A stretch of 64,000 nt of DNA from assembly GCA_028622995.1 (NCBI GenBank), contig JAJQJQ010000025.1, positions 1,612,001 through 1,676,000 of the forward strand, read 5' to 3'. Of the stretch, positions 34,480-45,494 are shown piece after piece; positions within the stretch are counted from its first letter, which is position 1; every line of letters starts with the position of its first letter. Origin of the DNA: Panagrolaimus kolymaensis (taxonomy: Eukaryota; Nematoda; Chromadorea; Rhabditida; Panagrolaimidae). The translations under genes and the position numbers were made by a program. A model generated the notes under the pieces. The model was not told the DNA's origin. It saw only the letters and a list, made by a program, of their open reading frames with translations, and did no database searches.

Positions 34480-37174
34480 TCATTGATTTCTTTCATGACG
34501 TACTGGTTCACAAACATGTTCGATGAGACTTAATTCTGCATAATCTTCTCCATTCCCACTTGTGTGTAATGTTGATGTAACTGCTTTGCCCTTTTTTACA
34601 CATTTATTACATTTATAAACCCCTTTTGTTCCGTTCCGTAAATACGAGTACCATAAATTATTGTCATTCTTCCAATCTTTGACCATTAAACGTTCATTTT
34701 CACCATTACAAGTCTTTACTTTTTCCAAATAAAAATTTGGAGGCTTAATAATTCTTAAATTTGAAATGAGTGGTGTATATTTTTCCATTTTACAAATATG
34801 CGGGGTATCAGTTAATACCACATATTCTTCTTCTGCTTTGTCATCATTTTGGTAAATATGATTTGCTCCAACGAAAACCTTTTTTGTTGCGCATTTTGAG
34901 CATTGGTAATAATTTCGTCCATTAATACACGTAAAATAATAGCATAAAGTTGGATCATTTTTGTTAAAAATGGTTAAGCGTTTAGATGATTTTTTTTGAC
35001 GATAGATTATTCCTTTTTCTAACATAAAATGAGGCTTTCTAACAATATTAAGTTGAGCATCTTCGGGATCAAACTTTATGGACTCACATTGGTGTTCATT
35101 TTTTCCACATTCGATATATTCTTCTTGATTGCTTTTATGAATGTGTGCTGCAGAAACAGTTTTTTTAAATCGATTTTTGCATAGTGAACATTCCCAAGCA
35201 TCTTTTGTTTTCTTTGTATATTCATAACATAAAGTCTTTTCTTCATTTGCAAAAATTACGAGTTTTTCAACTAATTTTCCATTACACTTTCGCTTCATAA
35301 ATTTATAATTTGGTGGTCGAATAGTTTTGTCTTCTTCACAGTCGTTTATTGGATATGGTAAAGGTTGACAAAGATGTGGACGATCTTGTACTCGAATAAA
35401 TTCTTTCCCATCTTCATCGTAGCAATGATAAGCTTTAAAGTTATGGCTATTTTGTGAGTGACAACGATTGCACACAAAGGTTTTTAGTTTTTGAAAATAT
35501 GTAAATTCATAGCATAAATTTCGGTTTTCTTGATTTATAATGTATAGTTTCTTTAGTGTTTTTCCATAAATAATTTTTTCAATAATTTCAAAGTCAGGTT
35601 TATAAAATATATTGTAATTTACCCCATATTGAACACCATAATTTCGGATTTGACAAATATGTTTGGCTTTATTAAGTTTAAGATAATTATTTCCATCCAT
35701 ATCATGACAAATTTTTGCTGTTACTTGTACTTTTGATTGAATACAACCACAACAAAAAAAATTTTGAAATTTGTTACAAAAAAAATATTCATATCCAAGT
35801 TTATTCTTGATTGAAGTAAAAATAAATAACTTTTTCTTTGATACACCATTTTGCATATAAGAATCAACTTTAAAATTTGGAGCTTTTACAATTCTTTCAG
35901 CTTCATTGAAATTGTAGTTCTCTGGATGGAATCTAATCATTTTGCAAATATGCTCTTTTCTGCTTAGCCTTACATAATTCTCATTAGTGCTATCATTTTT
36001 ACCGATTTTTGCAAACACATGTCTTTTGTTTCGACAACGACCACAAATAAAATAATTGTTACTACCTCTTCGAAAATATTCATAACAAAGTTCTTGATTA
36101 TTGGATGGGAAAATAACTAATTTTGATCTCAGTTTTCCCAATTCTTCATAATTAAAGATTTTAAAATTTGGTTCGTGAATAATTTGTTTAGAAGCATCAA
36201 AAACGTAATCGTCTGGATTAAATTTGTTCATTTCACACAAATGTTTAGTTTGAAACAGCTTAACATAGTCTTCTTTCTTTTCATTTTGACATACCATGGC
36301 GCTAACATGACAATATTTTAATCCTTTACCATTTATGTGGTAACACCTCCAACAAACATATTGGTTTTTACGGGTGGACCAACCATAAACATAACACATC
36401 GTTTTATCTTCCACTGGGAAAATAAATAACTTTTTCCTTAATGTTCCTATTTCATCGTAGGATATTAGTTTAAAATTGGGGGCTTTGATAATTTCGTTAA
36501 CACTATTATGTTTGGGCTTTTTTGGATGTCGACTAAAATATTGCACATTAGTTTTTTGGTTTATGTTAAAGTTCATAAGCTTACCAATTTTCAACTGCAT
36601 CGCTTTCATTTTCCAATTCTTCATAAATATCTTCATAAAAATCTGAATCATATATGTCACTTTCCCCACTTTGATAATCTTCTTCTGACGACCCATTTTC
36701 AGCATTTTCCGCCTCAATATTAGCTTCATTTCTTTTACGTTTACGCAATTTTCGCCCACTAAAAATTATTATTTTTTTTCGTTTACTTAATCTCGTGACT
36801 TACATTTCAACCATTTCCAAGCCGGGTTGTTCATTCCCATTATTCTCTATTGTTTCCGGAAGAGAGTTGTCTTTTCTAACTTTTTTAAAGCCACCTTTTA
36901 CCAAAATATTAGAATATAATTCTTCCGAGTTTTCTTTTATCAAATCCAAAAATTGTTCTCTTTTATATTTTCCAAGGGACTTTAAAAAGATGCAAATGAA
37001 TTCTTTCAAACGATTCGAATGAATTTCATTGGTTTGAATATTTTCCAAGATTGGTAAGAAAGATCGCTGTTGAAATTCAGCAGAGTGAATATCGAAAGCA
37101 TTTAAAGTTTGATTTTCAAAGGGATCCTAGTAAAAAGTGATGTTATTTAAAATAAAAAATTAAAATAAAGGTTA

Positions 37175-37384
37175 CAATCCGTTACCAAAATATTCGAACG
37201 TTTGTTTGTTTGTTGCTTGGCAGCAACATGCAATTTCAGTGTAATTTTTTCATTTTGCATTTTGCTTGCAAGTTGTTTGTTTGAAGCATGCAAGCAAAAT
37301 GCAAAATCAAAAAATACACTGAAAGTCGCATATTGCTGCCATGCAACAAACAAACAAACGTTCGAATAGTTTGGTAACGGATTG
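37175..37384. mobile_element. palindromic TA-flanked MITE in an intron of zinc-array copy 2
   Basis: A 210-bp, almost fully palindromic element. Its ends are CAATCCGTTACCAAA and TTTGGTAACGGATTG, flanked by TA on both sides (37173-37174 and 37385-37386), as expected for Tc1/mariner-type insertion. The arms also share TATTCGAACGTTTGTTTG. It ends seven bases from the exon 3 donor (GTTTGT), which remains usable. Non-coding. Confidence 0.7.
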
Positions 37385-37489
37385 TACAAACTTTTGCTTT
37401 TTGAATGGCTTCAAAAACTGTGTTGCAGCTTCCAACTCTCGGTAAGATTAATACAAAATCATTATGATATAGACCAGAAGCAAAAACAA

Positions 37490-38188
37490 ATTAGTGCACA
37501 AGATTACTATGTAAAAAAACAAAAGGCTGTTCAGGAAAAAACTTTTAGACGGTTGAAGAGATTAAATTTTAATTGATTTGGCTTTTAGACGGCTAATGAG
37601 ATTAAATTTTTTTTATTGATTTCAATAAATTATTTTATATGTTACACTGAAACAAACAGCCGCAGCACCGTCTTCGATTTTTAACAGTAAAAAAATTTTT
37701 GGTCCGACAATTAGTTATATTTAAATTTTTTGCTTAAAATACCTTTTTTCAAACATGCTTTGTTTCAGAAAACAATAGAAAATTGGAAAAAAAAACTAAA
37801 AATTTTATTTTGTAATTGACCTTATAATTATTATTTTTTTCAATTTACACCAAAACATTTTTTACATCAAAAATCTTGCGAATATACGAGTTGCTTTTAC
37901 ATCTTATCTAATCAAGAATAAAACAAAATTTTTAATTTTTAACATTTTTAAAAAAATTTTTCAATATTAAATAGTTGGTAAAGAAGTTGGGTAATAACAA
38001 TCGAAGACGGTGCTGCGGCTGTTTGTTTCAGTGTAACATATAAAATAATTTATTGAAATCAATAAAAAAAATTTAATCTCATTAGCCGTCTAAAAGCCAA
38101 ATCAATTAAAATTTAATCTCTTCAACCGTCTAAAAGTTTTTTCCTGAACAGCCTTTTGTTTTTTTACATAGTAATCTTGTGCACTAAT
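37490..38188. repeat. foldback element with 190-bp inverted arms
   Basis: Arms 37490-37679 and 37999-38188 are near-perfect inverted copies, starting ATTAGTGCACAAGATTACTA and ending in the complement. They enclose about 320 bases of AT-rich spacer. Each arm has two internal subrepeats of the form CTTTTAGACGG...GAGATTAAATTTT. A third, CTCTTGAGCCGTCTGC, continues outside the right arm, so the left end seems truncated against the exon 3 sequence. No coding frame and no clear target duplication were found. Confidence 0.8.
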
Positions 38189-39249
38189 CTCTTGAGCCGT
38201 CTGCAACAATAATTACTAGAAACTCCGCTGCCTCCGGTCGGCGATCTTACTTGTTTTATTGAAAAATACAAAATTGCCACTCGTATTAATGCCTATGTTT
38301 TAATAATTACTTTTCCAAAAAGTTATTGTATTGACTTTTATAAAAATTAAAACTTTTCCCGAACAATCTTATCACTCGTGTCTATTTTAATCACTTAATT
38401 TTCAATAATGAGATCCTAAAAATTGAAACATGTGTAAGCCTTTAAAACTTTTTTTTTGCACGAATCAAAATAAACAATGAACTGAACCATTAAAAAAAAA
38501 TTTATACCAGCTTGTGAAAAATTCGCAAAAAGTTAAGGTTATAGTCATCGAGCAAGCTTACAATAGTTAAATCACTTAATTTGCGCAACAAGCAAACCCA
38601 TGTTTTGCTGATTTTTTATGTATATGAAAATTACCCAAATCATTTCATCGCGCTTGGAAAACAAAATATAGTTTCATTCTAATTTATGCAAATTTTTTAG
38701 GTGAATTTCCTATTTTAATATAAAAGATTTCAAGATAAGATACAAAAAAACAGAGAGAAAAAGAATAATAATATGTATGGGAAATAGCGAAGCCTAGTAG
38801 CCCTGGGACTGCGACCAAAAGTAATCGAAAACGAACGAACAATAAAAATTAATAAGAAGGAAATATTCAAGTTACTTTTCGATTAAACTCACCGAAAATA
38901 ATAAAAAAAGTTCCCTATGTTTATTCTTTTCATAAACTAAACGTCAGCGTACTTTTAATTAAATTTTGCGTTTAGAATACCTAAAAGTTTTGTATGCTAA
39001 TCCAATTAAATTTAGAAAAAAAAATATACGATCCAAAAGCTTAGTTAAAAAAAATTTCATTGAAAATCGTTAAAAATAATTTCGCTTTAATTTCATAATA
39101 AAGAAACTTAATATTCATAAAAAAAGTAAAATTTGTGAATATTTTATTAAAAATTTGCATATTTTCTAATGAAAACATTATTAAAAATCATAAAAAATTA
39201 TTTGGATATAATTGTCTCAATTCAATTAAAACAATTTATTAAAAAAAGT

Positions 39250-39320
39250 TGTGGGGATTCGAACCTATGACAGAAATATCCAAACATCACCGCCTTCAAC
39301 GCCTACGACACACAGCAAAT
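39250..39320 (-). other. tRNA-derived sequence (degenerate tRNA or SINE head)
   Basis: The minus strand has GGTTCGAATCCCCAC, a good T-arm/B-box sequence, preceded at the right distance by CGTAGGCGTTGAAGGCGGTG, which resembles a D-arm/A-box. The T-stem and acceptor stem do not pair properly, so it is not an intact tRNA. A tRNA-derived SINE or a decayed tRNA gene fits best. Confidence 0.35.
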
Positions 39321-39695
39321 GTATAAAAAGGAACTTTAGCCAATGATATTTTTACTCTAAATCAAAATATTTAAATTTCCATAGCGGCATACATCTATTT
39401 TTATGTGATGTTTTTTAAAGTTAGCTTACTCATAGAGGTAATTGAGGGTGGAGAAAACGATTTTTATAGCCAGAATATGCGTTAACTTTGCTGCAACGCT
39501 CAGCGGGACATTGTGAACTTTTAAAATGTTGTGATTAAGCACTTTTTTTCTATACGTCCTTCTATTTTTTTTAAAAATTCGTCAATGCGACGAAAAATTG
39601 ACCCTAAAGAGCCCTCTAATATCAACATAATTACACGAAATAAAAAAAATCATAAATTTCGGTTAGCAGATCGGGCGTTCTCATTGCTAAAACAG

Positions 39696-39724
39696 CCGCA
39701 CCCCTCGCTTCGCTCGGGGTGCGG
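39696..39724. repeat. GC-rich hairpin
   Basis: CCGCACCCC pairs perfectly with GGGGTGCGG across an 11-base loop containing CGCTTCGCT. It is isolated in AT-rich DNA inside the insert, about 80 bases from exon 2 of zinc-array copy 2. Confidence 0.6.
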
Positions 39725-40010
39725 CGGGATAAAATATTCTAAAAAAATTAGATTTATTTTAGTTAACGAATTCATAATTTCAGAATAAAAAAAACTCATT
39801 ACATTTAGTTTTATGACATGTTGCTTGAAAATATATGGACAAACTTTGAAATCTGAAAAATTAATAATAAATAAAGAAAATTTTTCTTTTTTTTATTTTA
39901 CCTTCTTCGGTTGGGGTTACTTTTAATTCGCCGTTCCTTCCGTCTGCTAAGATCGTGCATTTTCCAAAATATGTTATTTGATGGCTTTCATTAAATAGCA
40001 ATAATTCCAT

Positions 40011-40400
40011 AGTTACTAACCATATAAAAACTTAAAGGCAGAAAATCAAAAAATATTCTTATAATTGGAAGAAATAATTAAGAAACTGGATAAGTATTAT
40101 TCCAAAAAATAACAAACTAGCTTTAGAAGAAGCAATGAATTCTTTAATATATTTTGCCAAAAAAATTCTAACAAAGTTTTGTTTACCACAAATAGTGGTC
40201 GTTGTTATTATTTGACTTTAGAGAATTACTTATGGCTGAAAGCAAAGACCAAAAAATAAATAAATGAGAAAAACTCTATTTATTTGATGACCTCTTTATT
40301 TTTTCTTTCCTCTGGAAGTACTCACACACAGAAGAAATGCCTCCTTAACATAAATGGTCATACTTTTATACTATCAAAACAAAAATAAAAACAATACAAT
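40011..40400 (-). repeat. 5' flank of zinc-array copy 2 (partner at 30888-31260)
   Basis: Duplicate of the upstream region of copy 1 as described there. Blocks GTGGTCGTTGTTATT and GATGACCTCT are kept. The remaining 40401-40544 is the AT-rich 3' flank of the LRAT gene. Confidence 0.55.
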
Positions 40401-40544
40401 CTCAAATCTTTCTTTATATCCATATGGTAAATTTTATTTATTTTTATTTAACACTTTTTTTAATAATAGTTGGTCATCCATAATTTTGTTTATAAAAAAA
40501 TATATAAACTGGAATACAATATAAATTTTATTTTATTTTATTAA

Positions 40545-41590
40545 TCAGCCGTCGTCATATGCAAAAGGTTTTAAGAAATTGAATTTGTTTTGTAATCGAT
40601 TTCCATCGGACATCCATTTCCTGTTAAACACACATAATGCAGCAAAATGTTGACAATTATTATGGAAAAAATCATATTCACCATTTCCATAAATTTTCTT
40701 AACTAAAAATCTTGCATCATCACAAATTTCATGAGCTTCTTTTTGTCTAAAACAATGAACCTAAAAAAAGCTTTCCTTAATGGTTATCTCGCAAGATTCA
40801 AATAAATTTACCACAACAGTTATGGTTTGGCACCGCCGTGTTACAAAATTTGCAATATCATCAATTCTCGCCTGAGCTTTAAGCTTTTTGTTAACACTTC
40901 CCATCTTCCTCCCACTGCCATCTTCAGGTTCATTTCCAATATGAGCAACAAGCCCATTACCGAGATAGACACCTTCATGGTATAATAGCGGGCAAAAACT
41001 GAGAGCTCTTTGAAGGTGGTCACCAGGTTGTAAATATTTATCGGGGTTTTCTAATACATCTTTCGGAAGCTTTCTAACACGATATCGAATAGGACTTTCA
41101 GAGTTATTGCTAAAAATTTACTGGTTTAAAAATATTCACTTAAAAAATAAAATGTTCTTCAGCTTAGGCTATTTGGTTTTCAAAAAGTTATTATAAACTC
41201 GCTTCAAATTCATTTAAAAATTTACCCCCAATAATTTCCTTCACTAAGATCTTTTGCTTCTCGTTCGACATAAAATATAGCTTCTTGTAATGTCAGAAAT
41301 TGTTTTCTTATTACGACAAATTTATTATGAACACAATTATCTCGAACATATTCCAATTCACGGTGGCCTTCATCAACGATCAACCGAACGGAAAACCATA
41401 TAGCCTACAACAATTTTTTTTGTAAAATGGTATTATAATTTAAAATTGTTTGACAAACCTTAGATATTACAAAAGCAAATTCTTGTCCAAGTGGAGTTTT
41501 TCCATACTCTCTTGTGTCATTAACTTCATTCCCCATCCACTCATTTTCAAGCACCTCTTCAACATAGAATTTAAAATTTGACTTTTTCAT
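40545..41590 (-). CDS. LRAT-domain (NlpC/P60-like acyltransferase fold) protein, four exons
   Basis: Exons 41590-41459, 41404-41226, 41109-40812 and 40760-40545 (132+179+298+216 nt) give 274 residues, with GT/AG introns. The C-terminal half is an LRAT domain: LQPGDHLQRA, the catalytic-histidine strand LYHEGVYLGNGLVAHIG, and the cysteine motif HNNCQHFAALC. The N-terminal 105 residues are an extension without a family I know. LRAT-fold enzymes are thiol acyltransferases or phospholipases acting on phospholipids and retinol-like acceptors; the substrate here is unknown. No signal peptide or membrane anchor is seen. Catalytic His and Cys are both present, so activity is plausible. Confidence 0.8.
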
Positions 41591-41981
41591 TTTTTTGAAG
41601 GAGAAAAAAATTGAGAACACCGCCAATTATCAATGCTACAAAGCTAATGAATGTGATAATAATACCCAAGCTTTGTTTCAAACAATAAAACGCTGAGGTT
41701 AAACTGTGGCTTTTATCAACACATCATCAACACATGACCAAACTCTTATCAATTCTACCGCAAAGTTCAATAGCAAAAAAAGAAGATGTGTTCTTAACAA
41801 TCTTAAGAATGCGTGTTAATTTTAAGCAAAGATTAAAATTAATTTTAATGTGTTCTTTTCTACGGAATTTTTTATGCGTGTTTTATTTTTCCAAAAGAAC
41901 CAAACAAATAAAATAGATAACAAAACAAAAAAAATAAAAAATAATTTTAAAGGATCACCGGGCTTACTTAACTTTAAACGT
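41591..41981. other. AT-rich gap between LRAT and importin-like genes
   Basis: A minus-strand frame overlapping the importin-like stop (to about 41822) encodes a single hydrophobic stretch with basic flanks, but has no promoter or splice support. Nothing else recognised. Confidence 0.4.
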
Positions 41982-43434
41982 TTATAATTCTTCATGCTCC
42001 TCATTTTGCTCATTACTCGAAGAAGAAGATTTGAGTATTGAAATTAACAAATTAATTTTTTTTGAAACTTTTTTTGCCAAATTTGAAGTATCGGGATTTG
42101 TATGTTTTTGAAGCCGTGTTATAGCATCAAGGCCTCCACAATTTTGAAGTTCATCAAGAATTTTATTTTTGAGATCAATACGATCATTAGTTCGTGATAA
42201 AAAATCATCATATCCTGTTATAATCATTTCTATCACATCCTTCGCTTCATTTTGATTTTTTTCACGTTTAATTAAAAGATTGCAATAAGTTTGAAGAATG
42301 TTCAAATTTATCATGGATGATATTTGATCGGAGGGTCCTTTGTTAATAGCACCTGTTAAAGTCAAAATTGCTACATTTTGTATTTCATAATTTTTTGATT
42401 TAAGTTCGTCGATAATTAGTGATACAATTTTTTCATCAAAAATTAATTTTTGTTGCTCCTTTGTTCCAAAAGATGATAATTGAATGATAAGGGCTAAAGT
42501 GTCTTTGACAATAAAATCATTTTTATATTTTAAAAATTTAGGAAGCATTTTAACGATTCCATTATCAAATACAACCTTTGTTTCAGAATTTGTTCCATCA
42601 ACAATATTACTTAATATAGACATAGAATACAAATGTAATTCAGTATCGCTATTATATTTCAATAGTTTCATAAGATATTCAACAACATTGGCTTCAAACT
42701 CAATGTTATAACGTTCGTTCCCGCTAATCGTTAATAAAGTCAATGATTGAGCAGCTTGACGAATAATTTCAATATTCCGTTTAATATCAGAATGCTCTTC
42801 AAAAATGTTTGAAATAATTAATACTATATTCTTGACAATCTTGTTAGGAAGAGGATTTTCATTGCTCTCTTTACATAAAAGAAAAACTATTTTTGCAACT
42901 TCTTCCTGTGGATGAAGGTTTTCGTTAGTATGTTCTAATAAATGATCCACAATTCCTTCATCAATGCAATAATCAACTAATGTCGGATTCATAGTAATAA
43001 TTGATCCAATAGTCATTAATGATCGAACAGCTATGGTTGAATTGGGAGAATTTATTAATTTAAAAACGGAAAGAATCACGCCATCATTAGTTAAATGTTG
43101 GAATATTCATTATTTTTATAAACTATATATTGAAATAATGCGACTGTTTCCGATACTAATTCAGGGCTAAAATAAATATATATTATTGGTGTATTTAAAA
43201 TATTTGTACATATATAAAACTTTACCGTGGACTATCCAAAAATTTCACAAATATATCTAAGAGTCCACTATCAATAATATCATTGGTTGCATCAATATCT
43301 TTGCATAAAAATTGAACCATTTGTACGACTTTTGTCTGCCCTTCAGCATCATAAGTTTTGGCCATTATTTTAAAATGCTCCAACATGGTGTCCTTGTTCT
43401 TAGAATATACTGCAGAAATTTCCTCGTTGGACAT
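41982..43434 (-). pseudogene. importin-alpha-like armadillo-repeat gene with a frameshift
   Basis: Exon 1 is 43434-43226 (MSNEEISAVYSKNKDTMLEH). Exon 2 starts at 43166 and reads RPELVSETVALFQYIVYKNN. This matches the importin-alpha order of a VQFLC...IIDSGLLDIFVKFL repeat followed by PELQFEAAWALTNI. Near 43095 the frame runs into TAA, while armadillo sequence resumes one frame over (QHLTNDGVILSVFKLINSPN) and stays open for about 365 codons to 41982. A 1-base change or a sequencing error would explain it; I found no splice pair that fits. The importin-beta-binding N-terminus and the NLS-binding Trp/Asn ladder are missing or degenerate, so cargo binding is doubtful. The tail is Ser/Glu-rich. 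Confidence 0.6.
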
Positions 43435-43803
43435 CGAGAGTGATGGCGTTGTTATGAATTCCTTTAAATTAAATGTAAGTGCAAATGCTCATATTGCCAG
43501 AAAACGAGCAACAAAAACGTTCAAAAAAGCAGAAACACCAATCATAAAACTGTTATAAATTTATATACAATTTTTTGTAGTTTTAAATAATACACTGAAA
43601 CGTATAACTTGTAATACGTTTTTATTAAAAATTTCCACAATATTTAGTAAACATAAATTCATCAAATTTTGGGAAAGTAATTTAGTTTAATTCCCTTGCT
43701 GTGAAATTTGGCTGAGTATAATTAACATGAAACAATACATTTTTTATTCAATTCTTGATTTAAAAAAAGACATAAAAACTTCATAAAATATAAAAATGAT
43801 TTT
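43435..43803. other. intergenic AT-rich sequence
   Basis: 5' flank of the importin-like gene and 3' flank of relic B. A short Lys/Arg-rich plus-strand frame (43358-43558) overlaps coding sequence and is not accepted. Confidence 0.4.
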
Positions 43804-44285
43804 TTATTGGTTTTCTTTTGCTTGTTCTGGTTTACAAACATGTTCGATGGGACCCATTTCAATATAATCATCATCCGAATTATCAGCTTTGTATAATTTT
43901 GCTGTAACCGTTTTGCCCTTTCTTACACATTTGTAACATTGAAAAGTCGTTTTATTTCTGTTCCATAAATACGAGTACCATAAATTACTATTTTCATTTT
44001 TCCAATCTTTGATCATTAAACGTTCATTTTCCCCTTTGCAAGTCTTTACTTTTTTTAAATAAAAGTTTGGATGATTTATAATTTTTAAGTTTTGAATAAG
44101 TGGCTCATATTTTTCCATTTCACAAATATGTTTATTTTCATTTAGTATAACATATTCATCATCGTTTTCTGGACGAACAAGCTTTGCACTAACATAAATA
44201 TTTTTTACAGTGCATTTAGGACATCGAAATAAATTTTCTGCACGAATACAAGCAATTCCATTATAAACTCTTCCTTGTAATTTTT
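43804..44285 (-). pseudogene. FLYWCH-like zinc-array fragment (relic B)
   Basis: The minus strand encodes the last two units of a zinc-array protein: LFRCPKCTVKNIYVSAKLV ... NKHICEMEKYEP, and TTFQCYKCVRKGKTVTAKLY ... IEHVCKPEQ, ending at 43804. The frame is clean over about 160 codons but starts abruptly at about 44285, where similarity ends. An in-frame TAA lies just upstream, with no ATG or acceptor. It is a 5'-truncated copy of the 3' end of a family member, either a relic or a young partial duplicate. Zinc ligands are all kept. Confidence 0.7.
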
Positions 44286-45494
44286 ATTGTGCGTCACTTC
44301 GTCATTTCGCGCTTGTAAATTTTTTATGGAAAAAAAGAAAATAAAATGATAAAATTTGCAGTTTTTTCAAGAAGCAATTGTTATTAGAGTAAAATAAAGA
44401 TCCATCGAACCAATAGCAATAGAAAGAGCCAAAACCCCAAAAATAACGAAAATATCCTAGGATCCAAAAACAATGAAGAAACCCATTTTTTAACAAATAA
44501 TAAAATAACATAAATAACAGACATTAACATTTATTTTGCAAGTAAAAAAAGATAATCAGTAACATTATTTTATAATTTGTAGTCGAAAATATTAATTTGT
44601 GTTTCTAAAAAAGTTTATTTTTGTACCACGAAAAAAATAATGAAACCGAAGGCGGGCCTTAAAGCTCTAGTTTATTTATAATTTTGGAGAAAGATTTGTT
44701 TTCCTTGTTTTTTTTTCTTGTTTTTTTTTTGTGACCTCTGAAATCACAGCGCTTTAGCGACGTATTTGAAATGGCCAAGCAAACGATTCCTTTTGCATGT
44801 TGCCAAAATGCCAAAAAAGGGAAAAGAAATGAATTTTTTTTATGAAAACAAAATTCATGTTTTATATCGGCGATGAAATTACTAAATTTAAGATGTAAAT
44901 ACTATTTTTTATTATTAAAAAGTTTACTAAATGTTTAGAAACACTCTCATAATGGATTTCATCGAAAAAACATGAGCTTTTAGGTGCCTCTAGGTAAAGA
45001 TTTGTTGCATCAAAAGTTGCAAAAAGTTAAGCTTAGAAAAAATTTTTGTTTTCTTATAAAATTGAAATCTACCTTTACGAATTTATAGATAATGACCTAA
45101 CTTAAAGAAAGCTTGGAACAGATTTTTTTAAAGGGATTCTAAATTTTTTAATTATTCGTTAACTTCAAAAAACTACTAAAAAATCTAAAAAATGCATGGT
45201 TTCTTTTGATTTCCCCGTTGCCTTTTCCTTAATTTGCGTCTCTCACCGCGATTGAGCTTGTCCATTTCTACTCCGCCTTTGACTGATTTTTAAAGCGCTG
45301 TGAAATGTTTATCTTTTTTTCTTTTCTTTTTTTGGCGCGGCTACCAACCTGCAAATTGCAAAGGAAAATAGCCTTTAGTCTTTTTTTTTGGGTGGAAAAA
45401 ATCTGAAAGTATCGATCGATTATTTTTATTATTCACTCACTCTTTTTTATTCTTTTCTTCGTATTTTTTTATTCAGTATTTTGTTGAAGTAAAT
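44286..45494. other. upstream region of the Hsp70-like gene with short inverted motif
   Basis: No gene accepted. CACAGCGCTTTA (44754-44765) recurs inverted as TAAAGCGCTGTG (about 45291-45302), with small basic ATG frames on each side. This may be the ends of an old element. Otherwise AT-rich. Confidence 0.35.

Larger units (their letters stand above)
38189..39802. other. foreign-looking insert in intron 2 of zinc-array copy 2
   Basis: Has no counterpart in the same intron of copy 1. It contains GC-richer scraps (CCGCTGCCTCCGGTCGGCGA near 38229; AGTAGCCCTGGGACTGCGAC near 38796), a tRNA-like stretch near 39250-39320, and a strong hairpin at 39696-39724. No protein-coding frame was accepted. 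It is probably a composite of inserted elements. Confidence 0.4.
34480..40010 (-). pseudogene. FLYWCH-like tandem zinc-array gene, copy 2, probably interrupted
   Basis: Paralogue of the gene at 27840. Exons recognised: 1 at 40010-39902 and 2 at 39852-39803 (both intact, giving MELLLFNESHQITYFGKC and VCPYIFKQHVIKLN), 3 at about 37489-37392, 4 at 37126-36804, 5 at 36758-36585, and 6 at 36532-34480. Exon 5 gives RKLRKRKRN then an acidic run. Exon 6 (685 codons) has seven C-x2-C...H-x-C units, one more than copy 1, and no stop. Exon 3 (FVFASGLYHNDFVLILPRVG) has lost its AG acceptor: a foldback element begins at 37490, and the in-frame codon just upstream is TAA. About 2.3 kb of foreign-looking sequence separates exons 2 and 3. 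The coding parts are otherwise clean, so the damage looks recent, or an unusual splice exists. Confidence 0.7.

Noticed and set aside
36597..36759. Start of the long minus-strand frame (MGENCVNVKEMK...) as the N-terminus of zinc-array copy 2
   Set aside because: This is the wrong frame of exon 5 plus an intron. Splicing at 36758, 36585 and 36532 gives a basic-acidic sequence that matches copy 1 in length and character.
39250..39320. Functional tRNA gene
   Set aside because: B-box is good but the T-stem and acceptor stem do not pair; kept only as tRNA-derived sequence.
41822..42013. Minus-strand 63-codon frame with one hydrophobic stretch
   Set aside because: Overlaps the importin-like coding end and has no start context, partner exon or homology that I recognise.
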